From assembly GCA_017744315.1 (NCBI GenBank), contig JAGIBN010000009.1:124001-188000 (forward strand): a stretch of 64,000 nt of DNA. Reading direction: 5' to 3'. Position 1 is the stretch's first letter. The number at the start of each line of letters is the position of its first letter. Under the pieces are notes generated by a model. That model was not told the origin of the DNA. It made no database searches and was given only the letters and a program-made list of their open reading frames with translations. The position numbers and the translations under genes were made by a program. The stretch is from Porphyrobacter sp. GTDB lineage: Bacteria; Pseudomonadota; Alphaproteobacteria; Sphingomonadales; Sphingomonadaceae. This document shows positions 32,976-41,170 of the stretch, in pieces.

Positions 32976-33753
32976 CCGCGCCGTCGACAGGATCGATACG
33001 GGCCCTGCGTTCACCCAGGCCGACGCGGACGCGCTCAACGCGCGCTTCGCCGGGGTGGACGTGGGCACGATGCTGCGCGAGCTGTTCGCCGAGGGCAGCC
33101 TCGGCCGGGTAGCCGTGGTCTCCTCGTTCGGCACGGAAAGCGCGGTGCTGCTGCACCTCGTGGCCCAGGCCGATCCGAGCGTGCCGGTGATCTTCGTCGA
33201 CACGCTGAAGATGTTCGAAGAAACGCTCGCCTATCGCGATGAGCTGACTGAGCGCTTCGGCCTGACCAACTCCTCGGTTGTGCAGCCCGATCCCACGGTG
33301 CTTGCCGCCAAGGACGAGAACGGCCTGCGCTGGTCGTGGGACCCCGACGGATGCTGCGAGATCCGCAAGGTCGAGCCGCTGCGCCGCGCCAAGGAAGGGC
33401 TCGACGCCTGGATTTCGGGCCGCAAGGCGTTCCAGTCGGTCACCCGCCAGAACCTGCCGCGCTTCGAGATCGAGGACGGCCGCCTGAAGATCAACCCGCT
33501 GGGCGACTGGACCAAGGCCGATCTCGACGCCTATTTCGCCGAGCACGACCTCCCGCGCCACCCGCTGGAGGCCAAGGGCTACCTCTCGGTCGGCTGCGAA
33601 CCCTGCACCAGCACCGTCAAGCCGGGCGAAGACCCGCGCGCGGGCCGCTGGCGTGGTTGGGACAAGACCGAGTGCGGCATCCACACTCCGGTCGGCCCGA
33701 CCGACACGCCGGACGAAGGCGAGCTGCCTCCGGGATACGAACCGGCGTTCTGA
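32968..33753 (+). CDS. cysH: APS/PAPS reductase
   Basis: A 261-residue thiol-dependent reductase that converts adenylyl sulfate (or phosphoadenylyl sulfate) to sulfite. The cysteine pairs DGCCEIRK and VGCEPCTS, ligands of a [4Fe-4S] cluster, mark the bacterial APS-reductase type rather than the cluster-free E. coli PAPS type. The catalytic cysteine is in KTECGIHT near the C-terminus, and VVSSFGTESAV is the nucleotide-binding loop. It is the last gene of the cobA-DUF2849-cysI-DUF934-cysH operon. The ATP sulfurylase genes are not in the window. Confidence 0.94.
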   Translation: MASRAVDRIDTGPAFTQADADALNARFAGVDVGTMLRELFAEGSLGRVAVVSSFGTESAVLLHLVAQADPSVPVIFVDTLKMFEETLAYRDELTERFGLTNSSVVQPDPTVLAAKDENGLRWSWDPDGCCEIRKVEPLRRAKEGLDAWISGRKAFQSVTRQNLPRFEIEDGRLKINPLGDWTKADLDAYFAEHDLPRHPLEAKGYLSVGCEPCTSTVKPGEDPRAGRWRGWDKTECGIHTPVGPTDTPDEGELPPGYEPAF

Positions 33754-33834
33754 CGAAGCCTCGCGGCCAAGTCTCACCGCGCCGCTAACCCTTTGTGACA
33801 TGCCGGCCTTAACTCCGCGGCGTGATCATGCGGC

Positions 33835-34224
33835 ATGGGTCAAGAACAAGCGAACTCCGCGGAGTCCTGGGTCGAACGGCGCGGTTCGGAGCGGGTGCCT
33901 GCCTCGGGCGAAGTCCACCTGCAGACGGCCGGCGGCGACTGGCGGGGCAACCTGTGCGACCTTTCCGAAACCGGGGCGCGGGTCGAAATCAGGAACCCAC
34001 CGCCGGTCGGCGCTACCGCGCTGCTGAGATGGGACGGGCTCGAGCTGTTCAGCCGCATCGTATGGGTCAAGGAGGACTGCTGCGGGGTGATGTTCGACAA
34101 GCCGATTTCGGTGGCGGTGGTCGATCACGCCCGAGGGGACGCCACCGCGCGGAGCGGCCCGCCGGCTAATCTTGGGAATATTCCGTTCGGAAAGAAGCGG
34201 CGCCCGCTGGGATCCGTCGAGTAG
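33835..34224 (+). CDS. PilZ domain protein
   Basis: A 129-residue single-domain protein with the c-di-GMP-binding elements of PilZ: the basic motif RRGSER at about residues 15-20 and DLSETGARVEI (D/NxSxxG) about 28 residues later, then a short barrel (ALLRWDGLELFSRIVWV). The tail of about 40 residues is basic and probably disordered. It could be an effector for the c-di-GMP made by proteins such as the PAS-GGDEF-EAL protein at 24.6-26.3 kb, but nothing links them directly. The gene stands alone, 81 bp after cysH. Confidence 0.85.
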   Translation: MGQEQANSAESWVERRGSERVPASGEVHLQTAGGDWRGNLCDLSETGARVEIRNPPPVGATALLRWDGLELFSRIVWVKEDCCGVMFDKPISVAVVDHARGDATARSGPPANLGNIPFGKKRRPLGSVE

Positions 34225-34239
34225 CGCGCAGCCGCGCCG

Positions 34240-35160
34240 CTAAAGCCAACCCTGCTCCCGGTACCAGCGCGCGGTCGCGGCCAGGCCTTCGGGTGTCGGT
34301 ATCTCTGCACGCCACAAAGCCTCAGGCGGCGCCTTGTCGGGTCGGCTAACCCAGTCTGGGTGGATCATGTACCCAACCCGATCCGGCGTCAGCTTGGCCT
34401 TGCTTCCGCGTAGGCGGCCGTCGGCCCAGGCGGCGGCACGCAGCGCTCTGCCGGAGAGCGAGGGCACCCACACGCGCCGGCCAACCGCATCGCCGATGGC
34501 CTTTGCCAGCTCCTGGTGGGACCAACCGCCTTCACGGCCGTCGTCGGGCTCAAGGATGCGATGCTTGACCTCTTCGAGCAACGGCACCGTGGGCCGCACC
34601 AGATTGAGCAACAGATGGGCGAGATCCTCAACGTGGATCATCGACGCCCGCCCTGCCTCAGGCATCGGCACGACGCCCCAGCGTGCCGCCTTGAACATGT
34701 CGAGGATTTCCCTGTCACGGGGCCCGTAGATCGCCGGTGGGCGCACGATGGTCCAGTCGAGCCCGCTCGTCTGGACCGCCTCCTCAGCATGCCGTTTCGA
34801 CATGCCGTAGCTCGACAGGTTCGGCTCCCGTGCAGCGAGCGATGACACGAAAATGAAGCGTGAAACCCCCGCCTCTTTCGCGGCTGCGATCAAGGCTTCT
34901 GTCCCGGCCACATTGCCAAGGTGGAAGCCCATCGGGTCCGGAGTGTTCACGACGCCCGCGATATGCAGGACCGCCTCCGCGCCCTCTACCAGAGCCTTGA
35001 GGGCCGCCCCATCGGCTAGGTCCCCCCTGACCCACTCGACGCCCGGGCGCGGCGGTTGTTCGCGTCGCGCCAGCGCTCGCACGGACACCGAGCGACTGCT
35101 CGCCAATTCCAGCAGCGCCTGGCCTACGAAGCCCGTGCCGCCGGTTACCGCCAGGGTCAA
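34240..35160 (-). CDS. NAD(P)-dependent epimerase/short-chain dehydrogenase family protein
   Basis: A 306-residue extended SDR. It has the Rossmann glycine motif AVTGGTGFVGQALLE, VVNTPDP, IFVSSLAAREPN, the YxxxK active-site pair as SSYGMSKRHAEE, and RPPAIYGPRD. It resembles the complex I NDUFA9-like/atypical SDR group. It starts with TTG 35160, overlapping the proB stop as TTGA, so it is probably translated with proB. A substrate is not evident; a role linked to proline synthesis is not established. Confidence 0.82.
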   Translation of the reverse strand: MTLAVTGGTGFVGQALLELASSRSVSVRALARREQPPRPGVEWVRGDLADGAALKALVEGAEAVLHIAGVVNTPDPMGFHLGNVAGTEALIAAAKEAGVSRFIFVSSLAAREPNLSSYGMSKRHAEEAVQTSGLDWTIVRPPAIYGPRDREILDMFKAARWGVVPMPEAGRASMIHVEDLAHLLLNLVRPTVPLLEEVKHRILEPDDGREGGWSHQELAKAIGDAVGRRVWVPSLSGRALRAAAWADGRLRGSKAKLTPDRVGYMIHPDWVSRPDKAPPEALWRAEIPTPEGLAATARWYREQGWL

Positions 35161-36290
35161 AGCAACACCAACTGATCGCGGTGGATCACCGCTGAGCGCG
35201 GCGCATAGCCGAGCAGAGCCGCATGCTCTTCGCTGCGCCGGCCCTTGATCTGCTCGACTTCGCCGGAGTCATATTCGGCGAGGCCCTGGGCGACGGACTT
35301 CCCCTCGGTATCGCGTACACCGATCGGGTCGCCGCGATGGAACTGACCCTCGACGCCGGTAATTCCGCTGGCGAGCAGGCTCTTGCCCTTGCGCAGTGCT
35401 CCAGCGCAGCCGGTGTCGACCACCAACACACCCTTGAGCCGCTGGCGCCCGCCAAGCCACGCCTTGCGCGCCCGGTCGCGACGGGTTGGAGTGAACACCG
35501 TACCGATATCGTTACCGAACGCCCGGGCGAGCGGCTTCTCGTGCGTGCCGTTGATGATCGCGAGCGCGATCCCTGCGCGTGTGGCGATCTCGGCCGCCTG
35601 GAGCTTGGAGGTCATGCCGCCCGAACCCAGGCCCGAGCCCGAGCTGGGGCTGGCCATCGCATGGACCGCTTCGGTAACGCCTTCGACGCGCGGCAGAAGC
35701 GCGGCCTCCGGATGCTTGGGGTCGCGGTCGTAGAGACCGTCGACGTCCGACAGCAAGACTACCGCGTCGGCCCTGGCCGCCTGCGCTACGCGGGCAGCCA
35801 GGCGATCATTGTCGCCGAAGCGGATTTCCTGGGTGGCGACGGAATCATTCTCGTTGATCACGGGCACAGCTCCTGCGCCGAGCAGCCGCCCGAGCGTCGC
35901 CGCCGCGTTGAGGTAGCGGCGCCGGTCTTCGAGGTCCTCCAAGGTCAACAGCAGCTGCGCCGCGGTCAGCCCATGCGTACCGAGCAACTCGCTCCACAAG
36001 CCTGCGAGCGCGATCTGGCCGACGGCCGCAGCTGCCTGCGCGTCAGCAAGCGAGCCACGCCCGCCCTTCGCCAGCCCCAGCTTGGCCGCTCCGAGCGCAA
36101 TGGCGCCCGAGCTCACCACGATCACGCTTTGCCCACGCGCCTGTGCCTCGGCAATTTCCTTCGCCAGCGTCGCGAGCCATTCGCGGTTTGGCGTACCGTC
36201 CCGTCCGCACAGCAAAGCGGACCCGACCTTGAGGACAAGGCGAGGTGCAGTGGCGGGATTGGCTAAGTCTGCGAGGCTCTCAATGGGCAT
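35157..36290 (-). CDS. proB: Glutamate 5-kinase
   Basis: A 377-residue enzyme that phosphorylates L-glutamate, the first step of proline synthesis. The amino-acid kinase domain covers about residues 1-260 (LVLKVGSALLCG, VVSSGAIALGAAKLGL, NENDSVATQEIRFGDNDRLA, GSGLGSGGMTSKLQAAEIAT) and a PUA domain follows (about 280-370, VVDTGCAGALRKGKSLLASG). It lies after obgE on the same strand with a 61-bp gap that contains hairpins. proA is not adjacent, while proC is 3.3 kb away on the same strand. Confidence 0.94.
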   Translation of the reverse strand: MPIESLADLANPATAPRLVLKVGSALLCGRDGTPNREWLATLAKEIAEAQARGQSVIVVSSGAIALGAAKLGLAKGGRGSLADAQAAAAVGQIALAGLWSELLGTHGLTAAQLLLTLEDLEDRRRYLNAAATLGRLLGAGAVPVINENDSVATQEIRFGDNDRLAARVAQAARADAVVLLSDVDGLYDRDPKHPEAALLPRVEGVTEAVHAMASPSSGSGLGSGGMTSKLQAAEIATRAGIALAIINGTHEKPLARAFGNDIGTVFTPTRRDRARKAWLGGRQRLKGVLVVDTGCAGALRKGKSLLASGITGVEGQFHRGDPIGVRDTEGKSVAQGLAEYDSGEVEQIKGRRSEEHAALLGYAPRSAVIHRDQLVLL

Positions 36291-36320
36291 TGCGGCGAGT
36301 TAGCGGCTGCAATCGCGGTT

Positions 36321-36337
36321 GAGAAGCCATGCTTCTC
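36321..36337 (-). repeat. Hairpin between obgE and proB
   Basis: GAGAAGC-CAT-GCTTCTC is a perfect seven-base-pair stem with a three-base loop; a partly overlapping CTCCC-AAA-GGGAG stem lies at 36336-36346. There is no T-run, so it may be an attenuating or RNA-stabilising element rather than a strong terminator. Confidence 0.45.
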
Positions 36338-36351
36338 CCAAAGGGAGCGGG

Positions 36352-37413
36352 TTAGCCCAGCGGCGACCACTCGCCTTCAGGCTCGTCGTCGTCCGGATTC
36401 GCCGTGTGGGGGTTCTCAGTAGCAGTGCGCGCAGGGAGATAGTCCAGGGCCGCGTCGAGCAGCTTATCGATCCCCGCACCCGTCGCACCCGAGATCGGAA
36501 ACACGCGATCCGCACCCGCGTCACGGAGTTGCTGAGCGAACCCTTCGGCCAATTCGGCATCGGCCAGGTCGATCTTGTTCAGCGCGATGAGGCGCGGCTT
36601 GTCTTCCAGCCCTTCGCCATAAGCCTCAAGCTCGCGCTCGACAATGCGCATGCCTTCGGCCGGGTCGGTGCCGCTGATGTCGACCAGGTGGATCAGCACC
36701 CGGCAGCGCTCGATATGGCCCAGGAAGCGGTCGCCGATGCCGGCCCCTTCGGCCGCGCCTTCGATCAGGCCCGGAATGTCGGCCAGAACGAACTCGCGCT
36801 CGCGATGGCGGACGACGCCGAGCTTGGGCACGAGCGTGGTGAAGGCATAGTCGCCCACTTTGGCCCGCGCGTTCGAAACCTGGTTGATGAAGGTCGACTT
36901 GCCGGCGTTCGGCAGGCCCACAAGGCCGACGTCGGCCAGCAGCTTGAGCCGCAGCCAGACCCACATCTCTTCCGCCGGGATGCCCGGCTGGTGCTGCCGA
37001 GGGGCGCGATTGGTCGAAGTGGCGTAGCTGGCGTTGCCCCGCCCGCCCATGCCGCCTTCGAGCAGCACGATGCGCTGCCCCACCTCGGTGAAGTCGGCCA
37101 GCACTTCCTCGCGCTCCTCGTCGAGCACCTGGGTGCCGACCGGAACTTCGATGACGAGATCAGGCGCGCTCGCACCCGTGCGGTTCTTGCCCATGCCGTG
37201 GCTACCGCGCGCGGCCTTGAAGTGCTGGGTGTAACGGAAGTCGATCAGCGTATTGAGGCCCGGCACTGCGACCAGGACCACGTCCCCGCCGCGTCCGCCG
37301 TTGCCGCCGTCGGGCCCGCCGTACTCGATGTACTTCTCGCGCCGGAAGCTGACCGCACCCGGGCCGCCGCCGCCTGAACGGAGATAGATCTTGGCTTGGT
37401 CGAGAAAATGCAT
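36352..37413 (-). CDS. obgE: GTPase ObgE/CgtA
   Basis: A 353-residue essential Obg GTPase acting in ribosome assembly and stress response. The glycine-rich Obg fold occupies about residues 1-158 ([30 protein letters not shown]), followed by the G domain with GLPNAGKST (G1), [11 protein letters not shown] (G3), LNKIDLA (G4) and ISGATGAG (G5). A short acidic C-terminal tail ([10 protein letters not shown]) follows, as in alphaproteobacterial CgtA. tRNA-Ala lies just upstream on the same strand. Confidence 0.96.
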   Translation of the reverse strand: MHFLDQAKIYLRSGGGGPGAVSFRREKYIEYGGPDGGNGGRGGDVVLVAVPGLNTLIDFRYTQHFKAARGSHGMGKNRTGASAPDLVIEVPVGTQVLDEEREEVLADFTEVGQRIVLLEGGMGGRGNASYATSTNRAPRQHQPGIPAEEMWVWLRLKLLADVGLVGLPNAGKSTFINQVSNARAKVGDYAFTTLVPKLGVVRHREREFVLADIPGLIEGAAEGAGIGDRFLGHIERCRVLIHLVDISGTDPAEGMRIVERELEAYGEGLEDKPRLIALNKIDLADAELAEGFAQQLRDAGADRVFPISGATGAGIDKLLDAALDYLPARTATENPHTANPDDDEPEGEWSPLG

Positions 37414-37470
37414 GGCGCTAACCTAACGCTTAAGCGGCAGGTTTGTCGAACCGCTCGTTTATGGACCCGG

Positions 37471-37546
<76 letters not shown>

Positions 37547-37601
37547 GTTCCGGTATCGCGCGGGGTTGGGGCCCCGCGAAGAGCGCGCCTCCTAGCCAAA
37601 A

Positions 37602-37650
37602 GGCCGCGGGCTTGGAAGAGCAAAATTTTGCTCCTCCCGTTTCCGCGGCC
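37602..37650 (-). terminator. Two-layer palindromic terminator after the lipoprotein gene
   Basis: Outer arms GGCCGCGG (37602-37609) and CCGCGGCC (37643-37650) enclose the perfect palindrome GAGCAAAATTTTGCTC (37618-37633). On the minus strand the last arm is followed by TTTTGGC, so it can terminate transcripts of the lipoprotein gene ending at 37663. The symmetry also allows action in the other direction. Confidence 0.6.
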
Positions 37651-37662
37651 CTCCGGTTCCCA

Positions 37663-38529
37663 TCACTTGTTCGGAATTGGCTGGACCACGGGCGTGCTGA
37701 CTTCGTCCGGCACCGGGATGACCGGGATCTCGGCGCCCGATTGCGGATCGACAACCGCGCCGGTCTGCTGCGCCGGAGCGTTCAGGTTGACCAGCGCTCC
37801 CACGCTCTGCCCGGCAGACCCATGGACCGCGACGTATCCCGGCTGCGAGGCCCCGTAGCGGGCGCCGTACTGGGCATCCCACGTGGCCGAGTCCACCTGG
37901 TACTTCTCGTAATCGCGGAAGAAGTCCTGGTAGACCAACTCGATGTTCGGGATATTGGCGGCGGCGAATTGCCTGATGTCGGGCGTCGGCGACAGGCTCA
38001 GATACTGTTGCGAGAACGCCTTGGCCACGTCGCAGAACCGTGCGCGCGCCGGCGGCAAGGCGAAGTAGTTGTAGACCTGCGTCATGTAGGTCTCGCGCGC
38101 TTTCACCGCGGTGTTGCGGGCGCCGTATTGCTTGCGGAAGCGCTCGTCGATCGCGGTGTTGGTGGCCGCGAGCGTGCGTACGTTCTGCTTGAGGAAAGCC
38201 GAGTAACCCTCGAGGATCGACTCATAGCCCGGATCGAGGCAGTTCAGCGCAGCGACGTTCCAGGCCGAGCGGAAGTGCCATAGCGTGCTGTCGGCGTCGA
38301 GGCCGGTGTTGACCGTCGTCCGCTGGCCGCCAACGCCAACCGGCGGCAGGTCCATCGAATAGGCTGCACCTCCCGGCGGAATGGGCCGGAACGGGATCGT
38401 CTCTACAACCTTGGGAGGCGGCGGTGGCGGCGGTGGCGGAGGCGGAGGCGCCTTCGCGCAAGCCCCAAGAGCGCCGATAGCTGCGATCACGAGCGGCAGC
38501 TTCAGCCAGCCAGGGCGGTTCGAATTCAT
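37663..38529 (-). CDS. Proline-rich lipoprotein of unknown function
   Basis: A 288-residue protein with a lipoprotein signal (lipobox LGAC at about residues 20-23), a run of twelve prolines immediately after it, and a soluble domain with [40 protein letters not shown] and [14 protein letters not shown]. The proline run would act as a stiff spacer from the membrane. I recognise the globular part only as a conserved sphingomonad type without assigned function. It has its own likely terminator and is flanked by tRNA-Ala and a Bax-inhibitor-1 gene. Confidence 0.75.
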   Translation of the reverse strand: MNSNRPGWLKLPLVIAAIGALGACAKAPPPPPPPPPPPPKVVETIPFRPIPPGGAAYSMDLPPVGVGGQRTTVNTGLDADSTLWHFRSAWNVAALNCLDPGYESILEGYSAFLKQNVRTLAATNTAIDERFRKQYGARNTAVKARETYMTQVYNYFALPPARARFCDVAKAFSQQYLSLSPTPDIRQFAAANIPNIELVYQDFFRDYEKYQVDSATWDAQYGARYGASQPGYVAVHGSAGQSVGALVNLNAPAQQTGAVVDPQSGAEIPVIPVPDEVSTPVVQPIPNK

Positions 38530-38630
38530 GCAGTGTGCTCCCCTCTCATGGCACGTGAGATGTCCGTGCCACGCCGCGCCTTACGCGCGGATGAAGCATC
38601 AGCCTATCGCGGGGGTCACGTAAAGAAAAT

Positions 38631-38658
38631 GCCCGGGGTGCGTTTCCACACCCCGGGC
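38631..38658 (-). terminator. Rho-independent terminator after the BI-1 gene
   Basis: Arms GCCCGGGGTG (38631-38640) and CACCCCGGGC (38649-38658) form a perfect ten-base-pair stem with an eight-base loop. On the minus strand it is followed by ATTTTCTTTAC, giving a T-rich tail. It ends the transcript of the Bax-inhibitor-1 gene that stops at 38697. Confidence 0.85.
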
Positions 38659-38696
38659 ACGATGAAATGAATCTGGGCTGCGATCAGTTGCGCCCG

Positions 38697-39488
38697 TTAG
38701 TTCCTCTGGCCCATGAACTGGAGGAGGAACTGGAACATGTTGATGAAGTCCAGATAGAGGCTCAGCGCCCCCATGATGACCACCTTGCCCACCGGGTAGG
38801 CGGCAACGGCGTTCGGATTGGTCACCTTCATCTGCTGGATGGCCAGGTACTGCTGCTTCAGGCGCTGCGTGTCGTAGGCGGTGAGGCCCGCGAAAATCAG
38901 CACGCCGAGGAAGCTGATCGCCCAGCCCAGCGATCCGGACTGCAGCCAGATGTTCAGCAGGCTGGCAACGATCAAGCCGACCACGCCCATGATCAGGAAG
39001 CTGCCGAAGCCCGACAGATCCTTCTTGGTGGTGTAGCCGAACAGGCTGAGGCCAGCGAACGCACCCGCGGTGGCGAAGAACGTCGCCGCGATCGAGCTGC
39101 CGGTATAGACGAGGAACACCGTCGACATCGACAGGCCCATCAGCACGGCGAAGCCCCAGAACATCAGCTGAAGCGTACCGGTCGAGAACTTGTTGATGCC
39201 CGCGCTCATCGCAAAAACGATGGCGAGCGGCGAGAGGATGATCACCCACGCCAGGATACCCCCGTTGAGGAATACCTGAGCCGCGGGAGACGTTTCTCCG
39301 CCCCACGAAAACAGCAGCGCGACAATGCCGGTCAGCAGCACGCCACTGGTCATGTAGTTGTAGATCGAGAGCATGTGGCGGCGAAGGCCCTGGTCGACGG
39401 CATAAGCCTGACCGGTCCCCACCGCACCCGCAGACCCGGAAGACGAAAAGTTCGTCCGAGTGGGCTGGGGATCATTCCAATTCGCCAT
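38697..39488 (-). CDS. Bax inhibitor-1/YccA family membrane protein
   Basis: A 263-residue protein with about seven hydrophobic helices, including YNYMTSGVLLTGIVALLFSW, FMSAGI-like FAMSAGINKFSTGTLQLMFW and YDTQRLKQQYLA, the family's conserved C-terminal region. BI-1 proteins form pH-sensitive calcium leak channels or interact with FtsH; the role in this organism is unknown. ATG 39488 is chosen since MANWNDPQPTRTNF is the usual type of cytosolic start; ATG 39503 upstream and the open frame to 39521 are alternatives. Confidence 0.9.
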   Translation of the reverse strand: MANWNDPQPTRTNFSSSGSAGAVGTGQAYAVDQGLRRHMLSIYNYMTSGVLLTGIVALLFSWGGETSPAAQVFLNGGILAWVIILSPLAIVFAMSAGINKFSTGTLQLMFWGFAVLMGLSMSTVFLVYTGSSIAATFFATAGAFAGLSLFGYTTKKDLSGFGSFLIMGVVGLIVASLLNIWLQSGSLGWAISFLGVLIFAGLTAYDTQRLKQQYLAIQQMKVTNPNAVAAYPVGKVVIMGALSLYLDFINMFQFLLQFMGQRN

Positions 39489-39582
39489 TACAAACTCCAT
39501 TCCGGCGCCGAGCGACGACAAGCCGGTGGAGGCAATATCGCGTCGATAGCCTCAGTATTCAAGGAAAACCGCTCTTGAGGCG

Positions 39583-40392
39583 TTAACCTTGCCCCCTCGC
39601 CGCGGCTGCCATCTCGGCGCTGCGATCGCGTGCCGAACGCAATGTTTTCGCTAACAAACCGCGCAGGGCATCGCCTTCATCGATCGCGTCGAGGCCCGCC
39701 TGCGTGACCCCACCCGGGCTTGCCACCCGCCGCGCCAGTTCGGCAGGATCGTACTCGGAAGCCGCGGCAAGCGCCGCCGCTCCGTCGACCATTGCCAGCG
39801 CCAGGCGTCCCGCCTTGTCCGGGTCCAACCCCAAATCGGAGGCCGCAACTGCAAGCGCATCGATGAAGCGGTAGACGAAAGCCGGGCCCGATCCCGCGAG
39901 GGCCGTTACCAGGTCGAACTCATCCTCCGCGACCCACTCTGGCGTTCCGAGCGGCTTGAGCAGGGCGAAAGCTTCGGCCTTGGAACCTTCGTCCAGTCCA
40001 GCCTCCGCCAGGGCGATAGGCGACTTCCCCAGCGCGGCGGCAAGATTGGGCATCAGTCGCACCAGGCCGCGGGCGCGCGGAAACTGCTCCTGCAACACCG
40101 CGAGTTCGACACCCGCGAGGATCGAGAACAGCGTCGTACCAGGCCCTACAAGCGCTTCGACCGTGGGAGCGACTTGCGCCAGGCCCTGCGGTTTGATGCC
40201 GAGCAGGATCGCGTCGAATTCGCCGCTTGCCGGCGCGGCATCCAGCCGGCGCACGCCTTCCGGCAAATCTCGCACCGCCGGATCGGCAACCGTGAACCGC
40301 TCCGGCGCGAGCCCCGCCGCAAGCCAGCCGCGAAGCATCGCCCCGGCCATGTTGCCGCAGCCGACGAGAAGAATGGAATTGAAATCGGACAC
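39583..40392 (-). CDS. proC: Pyrroline-5-carboxylate reductase
   Basis: A 269-residue NAD(P)H-dependent enzyme that performs the last step of proline synthesis. It has the Rossmann start ILLVGCGNMAGAMLRGWLA, ILLGIKPQ, the conserved VRLMPNLAAALGKSP and the C-terminal helical signature AGSGPAFVYRFIDALA and ASPGGVTQAGLDAID. The start is GTG 40392 with AGGAG eight bases before it; the longer frame runs through the palindromic repeat upstream and is not credible. It follows the YbjN gene on the same strand. Confidence 0.93.
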   Translation of the reverse strand: MSDFNSILLVGCGNMAGAMLRGWLAAGLAPERFTVADPAVRDLPEGVRRLDAAPASGEFDAILLGIKPQGLAQVAPTVEALVGPGTTLFSILAGVELAVLQEQFPRARGLVRLMPNLAAALGKSPIALAEAGLDEGSKAEAFALLKPLGTPEWVAEDEFDLVTALAGSGPAFVYRFIDALAVAASDLGLDPDKAGRLALAMVDGAAALAAASEYDPAELARRVASPGGVTQAGLDAIDEGDALRGLLAKTLRSARDRSAEMAAAARGQG

Positions 40393-40398
40393 TGAGGG

Positions 40399-40503
40399 CG
40401 CTCCTGCTCCCCTCCCCCTTGCGGGAGGGGTCGGGAGGATCTGTCCTCCCGCGTCGGGGCCCACATGCCCTCCGTTGGCCCCTCCCGCAAGCGGGAGAGG
40501 AGC
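40399..40503. repeat. Structured palindromic repeat element between YbjN gene and proC
   Basis: About 105 bp made of nested inverted repeats. The outer arms are GCTCC(TGCT)CCCCTCCC... at 40399-40431 and GGCCCCTCCCGCAAGCGGGA ending GAGGAGC at 40477-40503, which are near-complementary. Inside lies a perfect eight-base-pair hairpin CGGGAGGA-TCTG-TCCTCCCG (40432-40451). Each outer arm is itself partly palindromic (CTCCCGCAAGCGGGAG). This is the build of a dispersed REP-like element or a strong RNA structure. Confidence 0.7.
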
Positions 40504-41013
40504 TCAGGCCTCGCCCGCGGCGTCGACCATGGCGGCCTCGAGTGCGTCCTTGGGCCGCTTGTCGCCCCAGAGCACGAACTGGAAGGCCGGATAGAACCGA
40601 TCGCATTCCGATACGGCGCTTTCGACGGCGAGCTGCGCCATCGACAGGCTGAGCATGCCATCCGGTCCGAGCATCAGCCCGTGCCGGTAGAGCAACACGC
40701 CACCGTTCGACCAAATATCGAAATGTCCGAGCCAGAGCTGCTCGTTGACCAGCGCCAGAAGCTCATAAGCCGGCTTGCGCTTGGCATCGGGCACGCGGAT
40801 TTCGGGAAGGCAGAGCAGCTGCAGGACATTGTCCTCCGACCGCCAGATGCAGCGCATCTGGTAGGTGGCCCAGCTACCCTGAATCTCGCCGCTCAGTTCG
40901 TCTTCGTTGACGAACTCGCACGGCCAGCCATGGGCTTCGAACAGTTGCGCAAGCATTTCGACCGGCGCCGCGTCGTCGGCTTCTTCGATCGGCTCACGCC
41001 CGGTGTTCATCAT
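40504..41013 (-). CDS. YbjN domain-containing protein
   Basis: A 169-residue cytosolic protein of the YbjN (PF10722) family. Visible stretches are MLAQLFEAHGWPCEFVNEDE, TYQMRCIWRSEDNVLQLLCLP, YELLALVNEQLWLGHFDIW and VLLYRHGLML. YbjN-like proteins have a chaperone-like fold related to type III secretion chaperones and influence stress and motility traits in enterobacteria; the role here is unknown. ATG 41013 or the next codon ATG 41010 follow GGGAAAG; the frame opens at 41073. The stop adjoins the palindromic repeat. Confidence 0.85.
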   Translation of the reverse strand: MMNTGREPIEEADDAAPVEMLAQLFEAHGWPCEFVNEDELSGEIQGSWATYQMRCIWRSEDNVLQLLCLPEIRVPDAKRKPAYELLALVNEQLWLGHFDIWSNGGVLLYRHGLMLGPDGMLSLSMAQLAVESAVSECDRFYPAFQFVLWGDKRPKDALEAAMVDAAGEA

Positions 41014-41170
41014 TAACTTTCCCATCCCAGCAAGACGCCCAAGCACATGCAATGCAAGGGGTTCTCGAGGCAATTGAGGTAAATGTCGCCGCTGGGCAAA
41101 ACTCTATAACCCTGTTGGCAAGATGTGCAAAAAGCCGATTTCACCGAGGGGACAGGGTAGCACGCCCAAT

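Noticed and set aside
39488-39521. Longer N-terminus for the Bax-inhibitor-1 protein
   Set aside because: The added residues are not typical of the family and the internal ATG gives the usual start.
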